Assembly (NCBI RefSeq): GCF_016925495.1
Contig: NZ_CP070491.1
Location: forward strand, 1 to 64,000
Source of the DNA: Methylococcus sp. EFPC2
GTDB taxonomy: Bacteria; Pseudomonadota; Gammaproteobacteria; Methylococcales; Methylococcaceae
Length of the DNA stretch: 64,000 nt
Direction of reading: 5' to 3'
Shown here: positions 54,599-63,812 of the stretch, in pieces
Layout of the letters: each line of letters opens with the position of its first letter
Numbering within the stretch: position 1 is the stretch's first letter
Translations under genes and position numbers: made by a program
The notes under the pieces: model-generated
Database searches by the model: none
What the model was told of the DNA's origin: nothing
The model's input: only the letters and a program-made list of their open reading frames with translations

Positions 54599-54887
54599 AA
54601 CGTTACGTACCGGTGAACAGTCTTGCTCGCACAAAACGTTACGTCCGGGGTAACATACGCCAGCCGGCTTAGGGGGTAATATCGAGTCCGTGGGTTTTTC
54701 TGCGGGCGAGTAAGTTCTTGATGGCAAGTTCGTTTGCATTTGAGGTACTGCAAGCCCCTGTTTTTCATAACAGGGTGCGCCAAAAAACTTCATGCGAAGA
54801 ACTTAACGCGAGTGATGCGGTTCGCAGGCTCACCGCATCCTACGGCACGGTGTTAGGCGGCTCGCATCCAGCGCATGGAGCCATCGA

Positions 54888-55424
54888 TTACGAAAAGCGC
54901 TCTAGCAACGCGTTGCGTGCGTCCGTAATACGGAGAAACTGTTCGTGGCTGCCGCCGACATCGGGATGCGCTTTCTGGGCGAGCCGCCGATAAGCCTTTT
55001 TGATCTGGGATGGTTCAAGCTTTCCGTCGATCGGCAGGTTCAACGTCTCCCGGTATTGCCGCTCGTCGAGTTGATGGCGGTGGGTTCGGCGCCTCCTCCG
55101 GCCTCCGTTGAATCGCGCATATTTTTCGTTCAATCGCTCCTGCGCGGCACGGCGGGTTTCGTAGGACTCCCGCCGCAACTCCGCTTGATCGTCTTGCCAT
55201 CTCTGGCGCGACATGACGACACAAGCCGCGAAGGCAATCCGACCGCGTGTCTCGAGCTCGTCGAGGCTGAACGGCCCCAACATCTCGAAGGGCGGATCCA
55301 TCCAGGCACTTCTGCCGTCCGCGCCGACCTCGACCCGGCCTATCGTCGCCGTCATGAGGAGTCCGGAAGAGCCGTTCCAGATGACCCATTCCTCTTTGTA
55401 CGCAGGCCGCGGGCGGTCATGCAT
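54888..55424 (-). CDS. J-domain protein with C-terminal DnaJ fold
   Basis: A 178-residue protein with its J domain at the C terminus (about 125-178): YRETLNLPIDGKLEPSQIKK, then the HPD motif in RLAQKAHPDVGG. The N-terminal ~100 residues are novel and rich in charged residues, including a GRRRRRTH segment before the J domain. J domains stimulate DnaK-type chaperones. No DnaK or GrpE gene is near. A small gene lies just upstream on the same strand. Confidence 0.8.
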   Translation of the reverse strand: MHDRPRPAYKEEWVIWNGSSGLLMTATIGRVEVGADGRSAWMDPPFEMLGPFSLDELETRGRIAFAACVVMSRQRWQDDQAELRRESYETRRAAQERLNEKYARFNGGRRRRRTHRHQLDERQYRETLNLPIDGKLEPSQIKKAYRRLAQKAHPDVGGSHEQFLRITDARNALLERFS

Positions 55425-55477
55425 GAGCTGCCTCCGGGCACTTCGCGGTCACGGGGCCGCGCGTTGACGCTGGGGCT

Positions 55478-55726
55478 TCAACGGTCAATGTCGACCTGGA
55501 GCTCACAGCACTCGTGAGGGGGATAGAAGTGAACAGCACTGAGATAGCCCATCTGTAGGGGTTTTGAAAAGACATCCCAATCGGCAGGCAAATTGCGCAC
55601 CAACGATATGGCTACAGCGAGATCGGGCGCCATCCGCCGTCTAACCCGGCGCTGAACCGCACACACCACGGCAAGCCGGCTAGCTCTACGCCAGGCGTCC
55701 GTATCGGCCATGTCGAATGACCTCAA
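55478..55726 (-). CDS. Small hypothetical protein upstream of the J-domain gene
   Basis: An 82-residue frame, Arg-rich, with RRMAPDLAVAISLVRNLPAD and a Cys pair near the end (PPHECCELQVD). It ends 53 bases before the J-domain gene and may be co-transcribed with it. No family was recognised; its size and position would allow a partner or regulator of the chaperone. Confidence 0.45.
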   Translation of the reverse strand: MRSFDMADTDAWRRASRLAVVCAVQRRVRRRMAPDLAVAISLVRNLPADWDVFSKPLQMGYLSAVHFYPPHECCELQVDIDR

Positions 55727-55825
55727 TGGCTAGCCTGCACACGGGCGGTGCTTTGCGCTTTCATTTGGTGCGGTTGAGGCAGTTGTCACGGGCGGACGAT
55801 ACAAGAAGTCCGATTACTTATTAAG

Positions 55826-55892
55826 GTGGCCCGATATATCCCTGGTCTTTATTTGTGGGAGCGGGCTTTAGCCCGCGAAGATCGCGGCCTGG
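55826..55892. repeat. REP-like repeat (GCGGGCTTTAGCCCGC), copy 1
   Basis: It contains the perfect hairpin GCGGGCT-TT-AGCCCGC (55861-55876) and a flank starting GGTGGCCCGA and ending GGCCTG that is shared with 61021-61083. It lies between the J-domain gene group and the 3' end of the UshA-like gene. Confidence 0.75.
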
Positions 55893-55984
55893 GGGCAGGT
55901 TTCGCTAGGGTAGAGCCGGGGGAAGAGGCTAGTCGGTGGGAGCGTCGTCCAACCCGGCAAGCCCGGGTTGGACGAAAGTCTGAC

Positions 55985-57766
55985 TCAGGGGGCCAGGCCG
56001 ATGCGGTCCCGTGCGCCCGGTGCCACCGGCGAGTGGGCCGTGAGGTAGGCTTCCAGCGCGTCGATGTCCTGTGCGCCGCCCAGCCGGTCGCTGCCCTGGG
56101 TAAGGACGTAGAGTTGGTCGCCGCCGTCGGCCATGAAGTTGTTGACCGTCACGCGGTAGCTGGCGGCCGGGTCTACCGTCACCCCGTTGATCTTGATGCT
56201 GGCGGGATCGACGTTGTCGCAGGCCGTGCCCTTTTCTTTCCATTCGTAGCTGAATCCCGCGGAAACCTGCAGGATGCGGTTGAACGGCTGACCCGTGGCC
56301 GGAGCGCCCGCCGGATAGCCCTCGGTGCAGCCGGTGAACTGCTGTTCCAGCAGCGTGTGGATCTGCGCGCCCGTCAGGGTGAGCGTCACCAGGCTGTTGC
56401 CGAAGGGCTGCACGGTGAAGGCCTCGCCGTAGGTGACCTTGCCGTCGCCTTCGCCGGCGGGGCTGGACGCATAACTCAGGTTGGCGCGTATGCCGCCCGG
56501 GTTCATAAAGGCCGCGGCGGCGTCTCCGAAGCCCGGATTCCGGGTCGCTTCCAGTTGCGCGTCGGCGATCACGTCGCCCAGGGTCGATTCGCCCGCGCCC
56601 GTGCTGTCGCGAGTGAGGCTGGCGGAGATCGAGCCGATGACGCGGTTGGCGATGGGGGTGGCCAACGCCCTGTAGCCGTCCACGACCGACTTGATGGCCG
56701 CATCCGGCGTGACGGTGGCATCGGCACGGTCGACCAGCACGTTTTGCGCGCTCACGGCCAGGACATGGCCGGTCTTGTTGTCGACGCTCAGATCGATGTC
56801 GGTGAGGATGCGGCCTATGGAATTGGCGCTCGTCACCGGTATCAGCCGGCCGGCCTGGTTGGCGATGAGGCAGTTATAAGCCTGGTGGGTATGGCCGGAA
56901 ATGACCAGATCCACCGCGTCGTCCAGCGCATGGACGATGGGCTTGAGCGGCGTGCCTTCCAGGTCGCCGGAGCAGGAATTCATGGTCGAGGCGTTCTGTG
57001 CCGTCGGCACCGTGCCGCCCTGGTGGACCAGCACCACGATGGCCTCGACGCCGCGCGCCTTGAGCTTGGGTATCAGCGCGTTGACGGTGGCCGCCTCGTC
57101 CTTGAACTGCAGGCCGGCCACGCCCGTCGGCGTGACGATGGTGGGGGTTTCCTTCAGCGTCATGCCGATGAATCCGACCCGCACCTTGCCGTAATGCTTG
57201 ATGGCGTAGGGCGGGAAGATCGTCTTGCCGGTGGCGGTTTCTTCCACGTTGGCGGCGAGGAACTTGAAATCCGCGCCGGCGAATTCGCCTTCGTCGTTGA
57301 CCGGCGCGCCGGCTTCGGCGCCCTTGCAGGAGTTCGGGTCGGTGGGATGGCAGCCGCCTTTCTGCATGCGCTCGAGTTCTTCCTTGCCTTCGTCGAACTC
57401 GTGATTGCCGACGGCGTTGAATTCCAGGCCCGTCATGTTCATGGTTTCGATGGTCGGCTCGTCGTGGAACAAGGCGGAAATCAAAGGCGTCGCACCGATC
57501 AAATCGCCCGCGGATACCACCGTCGTGGTTGGATTCTCGGCCCTGTATTTGGCGATGTAGCCGGCCAGCCAGTCCACGCCGCCCACCGGCGTGGCGGGCG
57601 AACTCGCACCGGTCAGCCGGAAAGTGCCCGGCGATTCGATCTGGCCGTGAAAGTCGTTGAAGGCCACGATCTTGACGGTGGTGGTGCCGGTGGGGATCAC
57701 GGCGTGGGCGCAGCCGTTGGCCGCCATCCCTAGGGCGATGCCCAGGGCGATTCTTGTGAGTTTCAT
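55985..57766 (-). CDS. UshA-like 5'-nucleotidase/2',3'-cyclic phosphodiesterase
   Basis: A 593-residue periplasmic enzyme with a signal peptide (RIALGIALGMAANGCAHA). The metallophosphoesterase core shows FNDFHGQIE, VVSAGDLIGATP, VGNHEFDEG, VLVHQGG and ISGHTHQAY. The 5'-nucleotidase C-terminal domain follows (about 350-560) with GGIRANLSY and FGNSLVTLTLTG. It releases phosphate from nucleotides outside the cytoplasm. A Pho-box-like pair lies 160-185 bases upstream, so it may be induced by phosphate starvation together with the divergent phosphatase genes. Confidence 0.87.
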   Translation of the reverse strand: MKLTRIALGIALGMAANGCAHAVIPTGTTTVKIVAFNDFHGQIESPGTFRLTGASSPATPVGGVDWLAGYIAKYRAENPTTTVVSAGDLIGATPLISALFHDEPTIETMNMTGLEFNAVGNHEFDEGKEELERMQKGGCHPTDPNSCKGAEAGAPVNDEGEFAGADFKFLAANVEETATGKTIFPPYAIKHYGKVRVGFIGMTLKETPTIVTPTGVAGLQFKDEAATVNALIPKLKARGVEAIVVLVHQGGTVPTAQNASTMNSCSGDLEGTPLKPIVHALDDAVDLVISGHTHQAYNCLIANQAGRLIPVTSANSIGRILTDIDLSVDNKTGHVLAVSAQNVLVDRADATVTPDAAIKSVVDGYRALATPIANRVIGSISASLTRDSTGAGESTLGDVIADAQLEATRNPGFGDAAAAFMNPGGIRANLSYASSPAGEGDGKVTYGEAFTVQPFGNSLVTLTLTGAQIHTLLEQQFTGCTEGYPAGAPATGQPFNRILQVSAGFSYEWKEKGTACDNVDPASIKINGVTVDPAASYRVTVNNFMADGGDQLYVLTQGSDRLGGAQDIDALEAYLTAHSPVAPGARDRIGLAP

Positions 57767-57929
57767 GATGTCTTTTCTCCGAATAATCAGGTGTTACGGC
57801 GGCCTAAGCGTGCGACCAGGCGCGTACCGCCGACCGCAAACAGTCTAATCGCCGGGGGAACCGGCACGGCCGCGTGGCCGTTCGCATCGGGTGCGTCGAC
57901 GCCCATGGCCCGGCGGGATTAAACGCAAG

Positions 57930-57951
57930 CTCCGTGACAGGGGCATGACGA
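57930..57951 (-). promoter_or_regulatory. Pho-box-like direct repeat, facing the UshA-like gene
   Basis: On the minus strand the sequence reads TCGTCAT-GCCC-CTGTCAC, two 7-base half-sites exactly 11 bases apart. The second half-site differs from the E. coli PhoB consensus CTGTCAT by one base and the first by two. It points toward the UshA-like gene. Confidence 0.6.
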
Positions 57952-57991
57952 AATCGAGACGTGATGCAATCGATCCGGTTTTGCCACGGAC

Positions 57992-58020
57992 CGGTCATCG
58001 ATTCGTCATCAGGCCGTCGC
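57992..58020 (+). promoter_or_regulatory. Pho-box-like triple repeat, facing the PhoD-like gene
   Basis: Three half-sites at 11-base steps: CGGTCAT (57992), TCGTCAT (58003) and a weaker CCGTCGC (58014). A TAGAAT at 58033-58038 is a candidate -10 box about 12 bases after the third half-site. The ATG of the phosphatase is 39 bases beyond that box. Both spacing and orientation fit PhoB-type activation. Confidence 0.6.
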
Positions 58021-58076
58021 ATACCGCTCCCTAGAATCTGCCGCTCCTAACCAATCCCGTTGAGCGGAGGAGTTCC

Positions 58077-59654
58077 ATGCAGACGAAAATTTCCGGCACG
58101 ATCAAGAAAACCGCTTGGCCGGTCTTATTCCTGGCCTTGAGCGGTGCGGCGTATGCGGACGGCGACGCGCCCAGGGTGGAGCAGGGCATACAGTTCGGCG
58201 ACGTGAGCGAAGGGCGCGCCGTCGTGTGGAGCCGCAGCGACCGCCCCGCTCGCTTGTGGGTGGAATACGCGTTCAATCCCGAATTCACCGATGCCAAGGT
58301 CGTCCGCGGTCCGCATGCGCTGGAGCTTACCGACTACACCGCGCGTCAGGACCTGGTGGGCCTCCCCTCGGGCAAGGACGTTTACGTCAAGGTCTGGTTC
58401 GAGGACCTGACCAATGCCCGCAACAAGAGCGAGCCGGTGCTTGGCCGTTTCCACACCATCGGCAAACGGGAGGACATCCGTTTCGTCTGGGGCGGTGATA
58501 CGGCGGGGCAGGGCTGGGGCATCAATACCGCCTTCGGTGGCATGAAGATTTACGAAGCCATGCGCCTGGCGCAGCCGCAGTTCTTCATCCAGAGCGGCGA
58601 CAGCGTTTATTCGGACAGTCCGATCACGGCGACCAAGCCGGCCGAAAATGGCCAGATTTGGACCAATCTCGTCGAATACGGCGTCGACAAGGTCGCCGAA
58701 ACGCTGGACGAATTTCGCGGCCGCTACAAATACAACCTGCTGGACGAAAACTATCGCCGTTTCAACGCCGAGGTGCCGCAGATTTGGCAGTGGGACGACC
58801 ACGAAGTGGTCAACAACTGGTCGGACGCCAAGGATCTGAGCAACGACCCGCGCTACACGGTCAAGGACGTGCCGCTGCTGGTCGCCCGCGCGAGTGAGGC
58901 TTTCCGCGAATACGCGCCGCTGCGCCCGCACACGGCCGACGAGCCGGACCGCATCTACCGCAAGATCGCCTACGGCCCGCTGCTGGACGTATTCGTGATC
59001 GACATGCGCAACTACCGCGGCCCGAACACGGCCAATCTGCAGGCCCAGGAAGGTCCCGAGACGGCCTTCCTGGGCGAGGCACAACTGCGTTGGCTGGAAA
59101 AAGGGCTGAAGGAGTCGCGCGCCACCTGGAAGGTGGTTTCCGCTGACATGCCCATCGGCCTCAACATCGGCGACGGCGTCGATGCGGCGGGTAATGCGCG
59201 CTGGGAAGCCGTCGCCAACGGCAACGACGGCCCGGCCGCAGGCCGCGAATTGGAAATCGCCCGCTTGTTGAGCTTCATCAAGCGCGAGCACGTGGACAAC
59301 GTCGTGTGGCTCACCGCCGACGTGCACTACGCGGCCGCCCACTACTACGACCCGGCCAAGGCCGGTACGCGAGAGTTCAAGCCTTTTTGGGAGTTCGTCG
59401 CCGGCCCGCTCAACGCCGGCTCCTTCGGGCCCAATACCACGGACGGCACTTTCGGACCGCAGGTCGTGTTTTCCAAGGCCCCGCCCGCCGGTCAGGTCAA
59501 CCTCTCGCCCTACGCCGGCCTGCAATTCTTCGGCGAGGTCGACATCGACCACAAAACCCGCGATCTCACCGTGGACCTGAAAGATTTGTACGGCGCCTCG
59601 GTGTTCCGCAAGACGCTGAAGGCCGAAGGCGGCGAACGTCACGAGCACGATTGA
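58077..59654 (+). CDS. PhoD-like alkaline phosphatase/phosphodiesterase
   Basis: A 525-residue exported phosphatase. It has a signal-like N terminus (PVLFLALSGAAYADG), an N-terminal beta domain (QFGDVSEGRAVVWSRSDRPA), then the catalytic domain with WGGDTAGQGWG, IQSGDSVYSD, WQWDDHEVVNNW and VWLTADVHYAAAHYYD, the metal-binding sites of the PhoD family. The ATG follows GGAGGAG at an ideal distance. It should release phosphate from monoesters or diesters. The GlpQ-like gene follows by 114 bases, so the two may share the Pho-box-controlled promoter. Confidence 0.87.
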   Translation: MQTKISGTIKKTAWPVLFLALSGAAYADGDAPRVEQGIQFGDVSEGRAVVWSRSDRPARLWVEYAFNPEFTDAKVVRGPHALELTDYTARQDLVGLPSGKDVYVKVWFEDLTNARNKSEPVLGRFHTIGKREDIRFVWGGDTAGQGWGINTAFGGMKIYEAMRLAQPQFFIQSGDSVYSDSPITATKPAENGQIWTNLVEYGVDKVAETLDEFRGRYKYNLLDENYRRFNAEVPQIWQWDDHEVVNNWSDAKDLSNDPRYTVKDVPLLVARASEAFREYAPLRPHTADEPDRIYRKIAYGPLLDVFVIDMRNYRGPNTANLQAQEGPETAFLGEAQLRWLEKGLKESRATWKVVSADMPIGLNIGDGVDAAGNARWEAVANGNDGPAAGRELEIARLLSFIKREHVDNVVWLTADVHYAAAHYYDPAKAGTREFKPFWEFVAGPLNAGSFGPNTTDGTFGPQVVFSKAPPAGQVNLSPYAGLQFFGEVDIDHKTRDLTVDLKDLYGASVFRKTLKAEGGERHEHD

Positions 59655-59768
59655 GACCGTGGATGCCCCATAGGGGATCCGCCGAGAGCGTGATTCCATC
59701 CGGCGGAACCGGGCGTGGCCCGTTCCGCCCTACACCCATACCCCTGTTTTTCTAGGAGCACATTCGTT

Positions 59769-61016
59769 ATGTTGCAGCATGTACGCAAGCAATCCATTCT
59801 GGCCCTGGCGACCATGGTGGCCCTAAACGCCGGCTGCGCCGAGGCATCCGATCTGCCCACCTTGACCGGCGCGGCGCCCATCGTCATCGGCCACCGCGGC
59901 GCGTCCGGCTATCGGCCGGAACACACCCTCGCGAGTTACGCCCTGGCCATCGAGTTGGGGGCCGACTACATCGAGCCCGACCTCGTTCTGACCCAGGACG
60001 GCCACTTGATCGCCCGTCACGAGCCGGCGATAGGCGGTACCACGGACGTGGCCGACCATCCCGAATTCGCCGACCGCAAGACCACCAAGGTGCTCGACGG
60101 CGTGCCGGTCACCGACTGGTTCGCCAGCGATTTCACCCTGGCCGAGATCAAGACGCTGAAGGCCAAGGAGCGCCTGCCCGCGCTGCGCCCCGGCAACACC
60201 GCCTACGACGGTTTGTACGAGATTCCGACCCTGGACGAGGTCATCGAACTGGCCAAGCGCAAGGGCGAGGAAACCGGTCGTACCATAGGCATTTATCCCG
60301 AAATCAAGCATTCCACCTTCCATGCCGGCCTGTTCGGCGAGCACGTATTCGAGGACAAGCTGCTGAAAAAGCTGCATAAGGAATACGGCAACAGCGAATG
60401 CGCGCCGGTGTTCATCCAGTCCTTCGAAGTGGGCAACCTGCGCTATCTGGCCAGAAAGACCCACATCAAACGGGTGCAGTTGGTCGACGCCAACGGCGTG
60501 AATGCCGACGGCTCGATCTCGCTGGTGCCGCCCTCCAGGCAGCCCTATGACTTCGTCGTGTCGGGCGATGCGCGCACTTTCGGCGACCTGCTCACCGACG
60601 AGGGGCTGGATTTCGTGAAGAGCTACGCCGACGCCATCGGACCCTGGAAGCCCTATCTGGTCAAGACGGTGGATGACGGCGTGGACCGCAACGGCGACGG
60701 CCGGCTCACCATCAACGACCGGTTGGTGGTCGGCAGCACCGGGGTGATCGAGCAGGCGCACGAGAAAGGCTTGCTGGTGCACACCTGGACCTTCCGCAAC
60801 GATTCCAGCGGTTACGGTTTCAGCGATCCGCAGGCGGAAATCAGATACTACTTCGAACTGGGCGTCGACGGCCTGTTCACCGATTTTGCCGACACCGGCG
60901 TGGCCGCGCGCGCCGAACTAGTGGAGGCGGATGATCGTGCCCGGTTATCGGGCCAGTGCGCGTATCGCCACGAACACGGTCGACACGAACGGCAAGGCGA
61001 GCGCCACCGCGACTAA
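59769..61016 (+). CDS. glpQ: GlpQ-like glycerophosphodiester phosphodiesterase
   Basis: A 415-residue periplasmic enzyme that splits glycerophosphodiesters into glycerol-3-phosphate and an alcohol. It has a signal (SILALATMVALNAGCAEA), the catalytic pair in IGHRGASGYRPEHTL, DYIEPDLVLTQDG with LIARHEP, IYPEIKHSTFH and TWTFRND. AGGAG at 59753-59757 supports the ATG at 59769 over the GTG at 59715. The last ~35 residues are Arg/His-rich and unlike normal GlpQ ends, so a late frameshift or readthrough into repeat sequence is possible. Confidence 0.87.
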   Translation: MLQHVRKQSILALATMVALNAGCAEASDLPTLTGAAPIVIGHRGASGYRPEHTLASYALAIELGADYIEPDLVLTQDGHLIARHEPAIGGTTDVADHPEFADRKTTKVLDGVPVTDWFASDFTLAEIKTLKAKERLPALRPGNTAYDGLYEIPTLDEVIELAKRKGEETGRTIGIYPEIKHSTFHAGLFGEHVFEDKLLKKLHKEYGNSECAPVFIQSFEVGNLRYLARKTHIKRVQLVDANGVNADGSISLVPPSRQPYDFVVSGDARTFGDLLTDEGLDFVKSYADAIGPWKPYLVKTVDDGVDRNGDGRLTINDRLVVGSTGVIEQAHEKGLLVHTWTFRNDSSGYGFSDPQAEIRYYFELGVDGLFTDFADTGVAARAELVEADDRARLSGQCAYRHEHGRHERQGERHRD

Positions 61017-61020
61017 GCCA

Positions 61021-61083
61021 GGTGGCCCGAAGTCCCTGGTTTATGGGTGGGAGCGGGCTTTAGCCTGCGAAGATCGAGGCCTG
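61021..61083. repeat. REP-like repeat, copy 2
   Basis: It shares GGTGGCCCGA, GTGGGAGCGGGCTTTAGCC and GAAGATCG-GGCCTG with 55826-55892. The two copies flank the phosphatase gene group on both sides, about 5.2 kb apart. Confidence 0.75.
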
Positions 61084-61100
61084 AAGTCCTCGATCTTCGC
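61067..61100. terminator. Candidate bidirectional terminator hairpin
   Basis: A perfect 13-base stem, GCGAAGATCGAGG / CCTCGATCTTCGC, with an 8-base loop. It sits between the converging glpQ gene and the unknown minus-strand gene. There is no clear T-tract on either side, so its effect is inferred from stem strength and position. Confidence 0.5.
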
Positions 61101-61148
61101 ATGTCCACCGATAAATCACCGGGGATATCCAGGGCACCGTGACGATAT

Positions 61149-61625
61149 TTAGATTCGTCCGAATTCTCCCTCGTCCGGCAGTATGATGATGTGGGTTTGC
61201 GCCTTGACGCGAACGGCCTCGCCGCGTTGGTCGAACCCGAACAGAAAGGTTTCCACCTCGACGAAATCGTCGACGCCGGGTGTCAGTTTGTGCGTGATTT
61301 CCGCGGCGATTTCATCGGCCACTCGTTGCGCCGCCGCTTCGCGGGTATGAAATACGTCCGAGATTTCCCAATCGGCGCCATTCTTGGCCGCGGCGTGTAT
61401 CACGTCCGTCTCGGGAACGATGTAGCCTTCGCCGAAATCGGTGATGAGCCCGCAGGATTTGAACGCCTCCGCCACTTCCCACACCGTCCTCCCGGCCCGC
61501 AACAGCTCAGGTATGGCGACATAGGGATCGCGACGGAAGCGCTTGTCGATGCGCTTGAGTTCGGGCGTATCCCAAAGCTGGTCAAAGTATTCTTCGTCAT
61601 CGATGCTGATGGCCTGGCTGCTCAT
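61149..61625 (-). CDS. Hypothetical protein
   Basis: A 158-residue acidic protein from the ATG at 61625; GGAGTGG upstream on the minus strand supports this start over 61709. It begins MSSQAISIDDEEYFDQLWDT and contains LLRAGRTVWEVAEAFKSCGLI and EVETFLFGFDQRGEAVRVKAQ. There is no signal peptide or membrane segment. The family is not recognised. It converges on glpQ and is followed upstream by a repeat-containing gap before parE. Confidence 0.7.
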   Translation of the reverse strand: MSSQAISIDDEEYFDQLWDTPELKRIDKRFRRDPYVAIPELLRAGRTVWEVAEAFKSCGLITDFGEGYIVPETDVIHAAAKNGADWEISDVFHTREAAAQRVADEIAAEITHKLTPGVDDFVEVETFLFGFDQRGEAVRVKAQTHIIILPDEGEFGRI

Positions 61626-61788
61626 GGATACCACTCCGGTTGCTGCTGCGGGGCACGGAAACCGGGCGTGTCCGGCCCGGCTATAAGCGCTGCCTTCCGC
61701 TGCGCTCATAGCAGTCGCTCCGCCCCGTTTGCCGTAGCGCCCTCGATGGATTGCCCGGCCTCATCATAACGCCGTTTGCAGCCCGCAG

Positions 61789-61814
61789 GCTGGGATGGCA
61801 ACGGGAATCCCAGC
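61789..61814. repeat. Hairpin repeat downstream of parE
   Basis: Arms GCTGGGAT and ATCCCAGC enclose a 10-base loop, and the right part continues to CTTATTCCGGCCTACC. It is a relative of the short repeats following the M48 fragments at 39731 and 40031. It lies ~110 bases past the parE stop and may slow transcription there. Confidence 0.5.
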
Positions 61815-61922
61815 GCGGAGCCTGTTGCCGGGTCGTTGCCGCTTATTCCGGCCTACCTCCTCCAGCTCTTTCTCCAGTTGCAGGATGCGGTGAGGCACCA
61901 ACCGCAGCCATCGTGGTTTCGT

Positions 61923-63812
61923 CTACAAGACCTCCGCCAGATTGCCCTTTTCTTCCAGCCACACTTTTCTATCCGAGGCGCGCTTCTTGGCCAGCAGCAT
62001 GTCGAGTTGCTGGTCGGTGGCGGCCTGGTCGTCCAGGGTGAGCTGTACCAGGCGGCGGGTGTCGGGGTTCATGGTGGTTTCGCGAAGTTGGGATGGATTC
62101 ATTTCGCCCAGGCCCTTGAAGCGCTGCACGTTGACCTTGCCCTTGATCTTCTCGGCCTCGATGCGGTCCAGCACACCTTTCTTCTCCGCTTCGTCCAGCG
62201 CGTAGTAAACCTGCTTGCCGACGTCGATGCGGTAGAGCGGCGGCATGGCGACGAAGACGTGGCCGGCTTCGACCAGGGGGCGGAAATGGCGCACGAACAG
62301 GGCGCACAGCAGGGTGGCGATGTGATTGCCGTCGGAATCGGCATCGGCCAGGATGCAGACCTTGCCGTAGCGCAACTGGCTCACGTCGGTGGAGCCGGGA
62401 TCCACGCCCAAGGCCAGGGCGATGTCGTGCACTTCCTGCGAGGCCAGCACGCCGTCCGATTCCACTTCCCAGGTGTTCAGGATCTTGCCTCTCAACGGCA
62501 TGATGGCCTGGAATTCACGCTCGCGCGCCTGCTTGGCCGAACCGCCGGCGGAATCGCCTTCCACCAGGAACAGCTCGGTGAGATTGGTGTCCTGCGAGCT
62601 GCAATCGGCCAGCTTGCCGGGCAGGGCCGGACCCGAGGTGACTTTCTTGCGTACCACCTGCCGGCTGGCGCGCAAGCGCTTCTGGGCGCTTTCGATGATG
62701 AGCGCGGCGATGCCTTCGCCCGCCGCCGGATGCTGGTTGAGCCAGAGGCTGAAGGCGTCCTTGGCCACGCCGGAGACGAAGGCCACGCATTCGCGTGAAC
62801 TCAGGCGTTCCTTGGTCTGGCCGGAGAACTGCGGCTCCTGCATCTTCACTGACAGCACGTACTGGCAGCGTTCCCAGACGTCTTCCGGAGCGATCTTGAT
62901 GCCACGCGGCAAGAGATTGCGGAAATCGCAGAATTCGCGCATCGCTTCGGTGAGTCCGGCGCGCAGGCCGTTGACGTGGGTGCCGCCCTGCGGTGTGGGC
63001 ACCAGGTTGACATAGCTCTCGGCCACCGCTTCGCGCACCTCGTTGGCCCAGACCACGGCCCAGTCGGCCGCCTCGCCGCTGGCTTCCATGTTGCCGACGA
63101 AAGGTTGCTCGGGCAGGCATTCCACGTCGCCGATCTGGTCCAGCAGATATTGCGGCAGGCCGTTCTCGTAATGCCAGACTTCCTGTTCGCCGCTGGCTTC
63201 GTCCAGCAGGGCGATGCGCAGGCCGGGACAGAGCACGGCCTTGGCGCGCAGCAAATGCTTGAGGCGGGGAACCGCGATGCGCGGCGTATCGAAATAGCGC
63301 GCCTCGGGCCAGAACCGCACCGTGGTGCCGGTCTCGCGCGCCTTGCAGGTACCGGTCTCCGCCAGTTCCGAAGTTTTCTCGCCCTGGGCGAAGCTCATCG
63401 CGTAAGTCTTGCCGCCGCGGCGGATTTCCACCTCCAGCCGGGCCGATAGGGCATTCACCACCGACACGCCCACGCCGTGCAAGCCGCCGGAATAGCGGTA
63501 GTTCTTGTGCGAGAACTTGCCGCCGGCATGCAGCTTGGTCAGGATCACCTCCACGCCGGACACGCCTTCCTCGGGGTGAATGTCCACCGGCATGCCGCGG
63601 CCGTCGTCGCGCACGTCCACCCCGCCGTCGGCCAGCAGTTTGACCTCGATGTTGCGGGCGAAACCGGCCAGGGCTTCGTCCACGCCGTTGTCGATGACTT
63701 CCTGGGCCAGATGGTTGGGGCGGGAGGTGTCGGTGTACATGCCCGGCCGCTTGCGCACGGGATCGAGGCCGCTCAGCACTTCGATGGCGGAGGCGTCGTA
63801 GCTATTGCTCAT
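61923..63812 (-). CDS. parE: DNA topoisomerase IV subunit B
   Basis: A 629-residue GHKL-type ATPase subunit that works with ParC to unlink daughter chromosomes. The N-terminal ATP site is in AQEVIDNGVDEALAGF, with DDGRGMPVDIHPEEG and YRYSGGLHGVGVSVVNALS. The transducer domain follows, then Toprim with LFLVEGDSAGGSAKQAR, PLRGKILNTWEV and ILADADSDGNHIA, and a C-terminal ParE block. The length is that of ParE rather than GyrB. The ATG at 63812 gives the standard MSNSYDASAIEVLSGLDP start. No parC is seen in the window. Confidence 0.93.
   Translation of the reverse strand: MSNSYDASAIEVLSGLDPVRKRPGMYTDTSRPNHLAQEVIDNGVDEALAGFARNIEVKLLADGGVDVRDDGRGMPVDIHPEEGVSGVEVILTKLHAGGKFSHKNYRYSGGLHGVGVSVVNALSARLEVEIRRGGKTYAMSFAQGEKTSELAETGTCKARETGTTVRFWPEARYFDTPRIAVPRLKHLLRAKAVLCPGLRIALLDEASGEQEVWHYENGLPQYLLDQIGDVECLPEQPFVGNMEASGEAADWAVVWANEVREAVAESYVNLVPTPQGGTHVNGLRAGLTEAMREFCDFRNLLPRGIKIAPEDVWERCQYVLSVKMQEPQFSGQTKERLSSRECVAFVSGVAKDAFSLWLNQHPAAGEGIAALIIESAQKRLRASRQVVRKKVTSGPALPGKLADCSSQDTNLTELFLVEGDSAGGSAKQAREREFQAIMPLRGKILNTWEVESDGVLASQEVHDIALALGVDPGSTDVSQLRYGKVCILADADSDGNHIATLLCALFVRHFRPLVEAGHVFVAMPPLYRIDVGKQVYYALDEAEKKGVLDRIEAEKIKGKVNVQRFKGLGEMNPSQLRETTMNPDTRRLVQLTLDDQAATDQQLDMLLAKKRASDRKVWLEEKGNLAEVL

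Noticed and set aside
55826-57733. Plus-strand frame of about 635 codons
   Set aside because: It is antisense to the UshA-like gene, which has all family motifs; no motif supports the plus-strand frame.
58125-59699. Minus-strand frame of about 524 codons
   Set aside because: It is antisense to the PhoD-like gene with clear metal-binding motifs.
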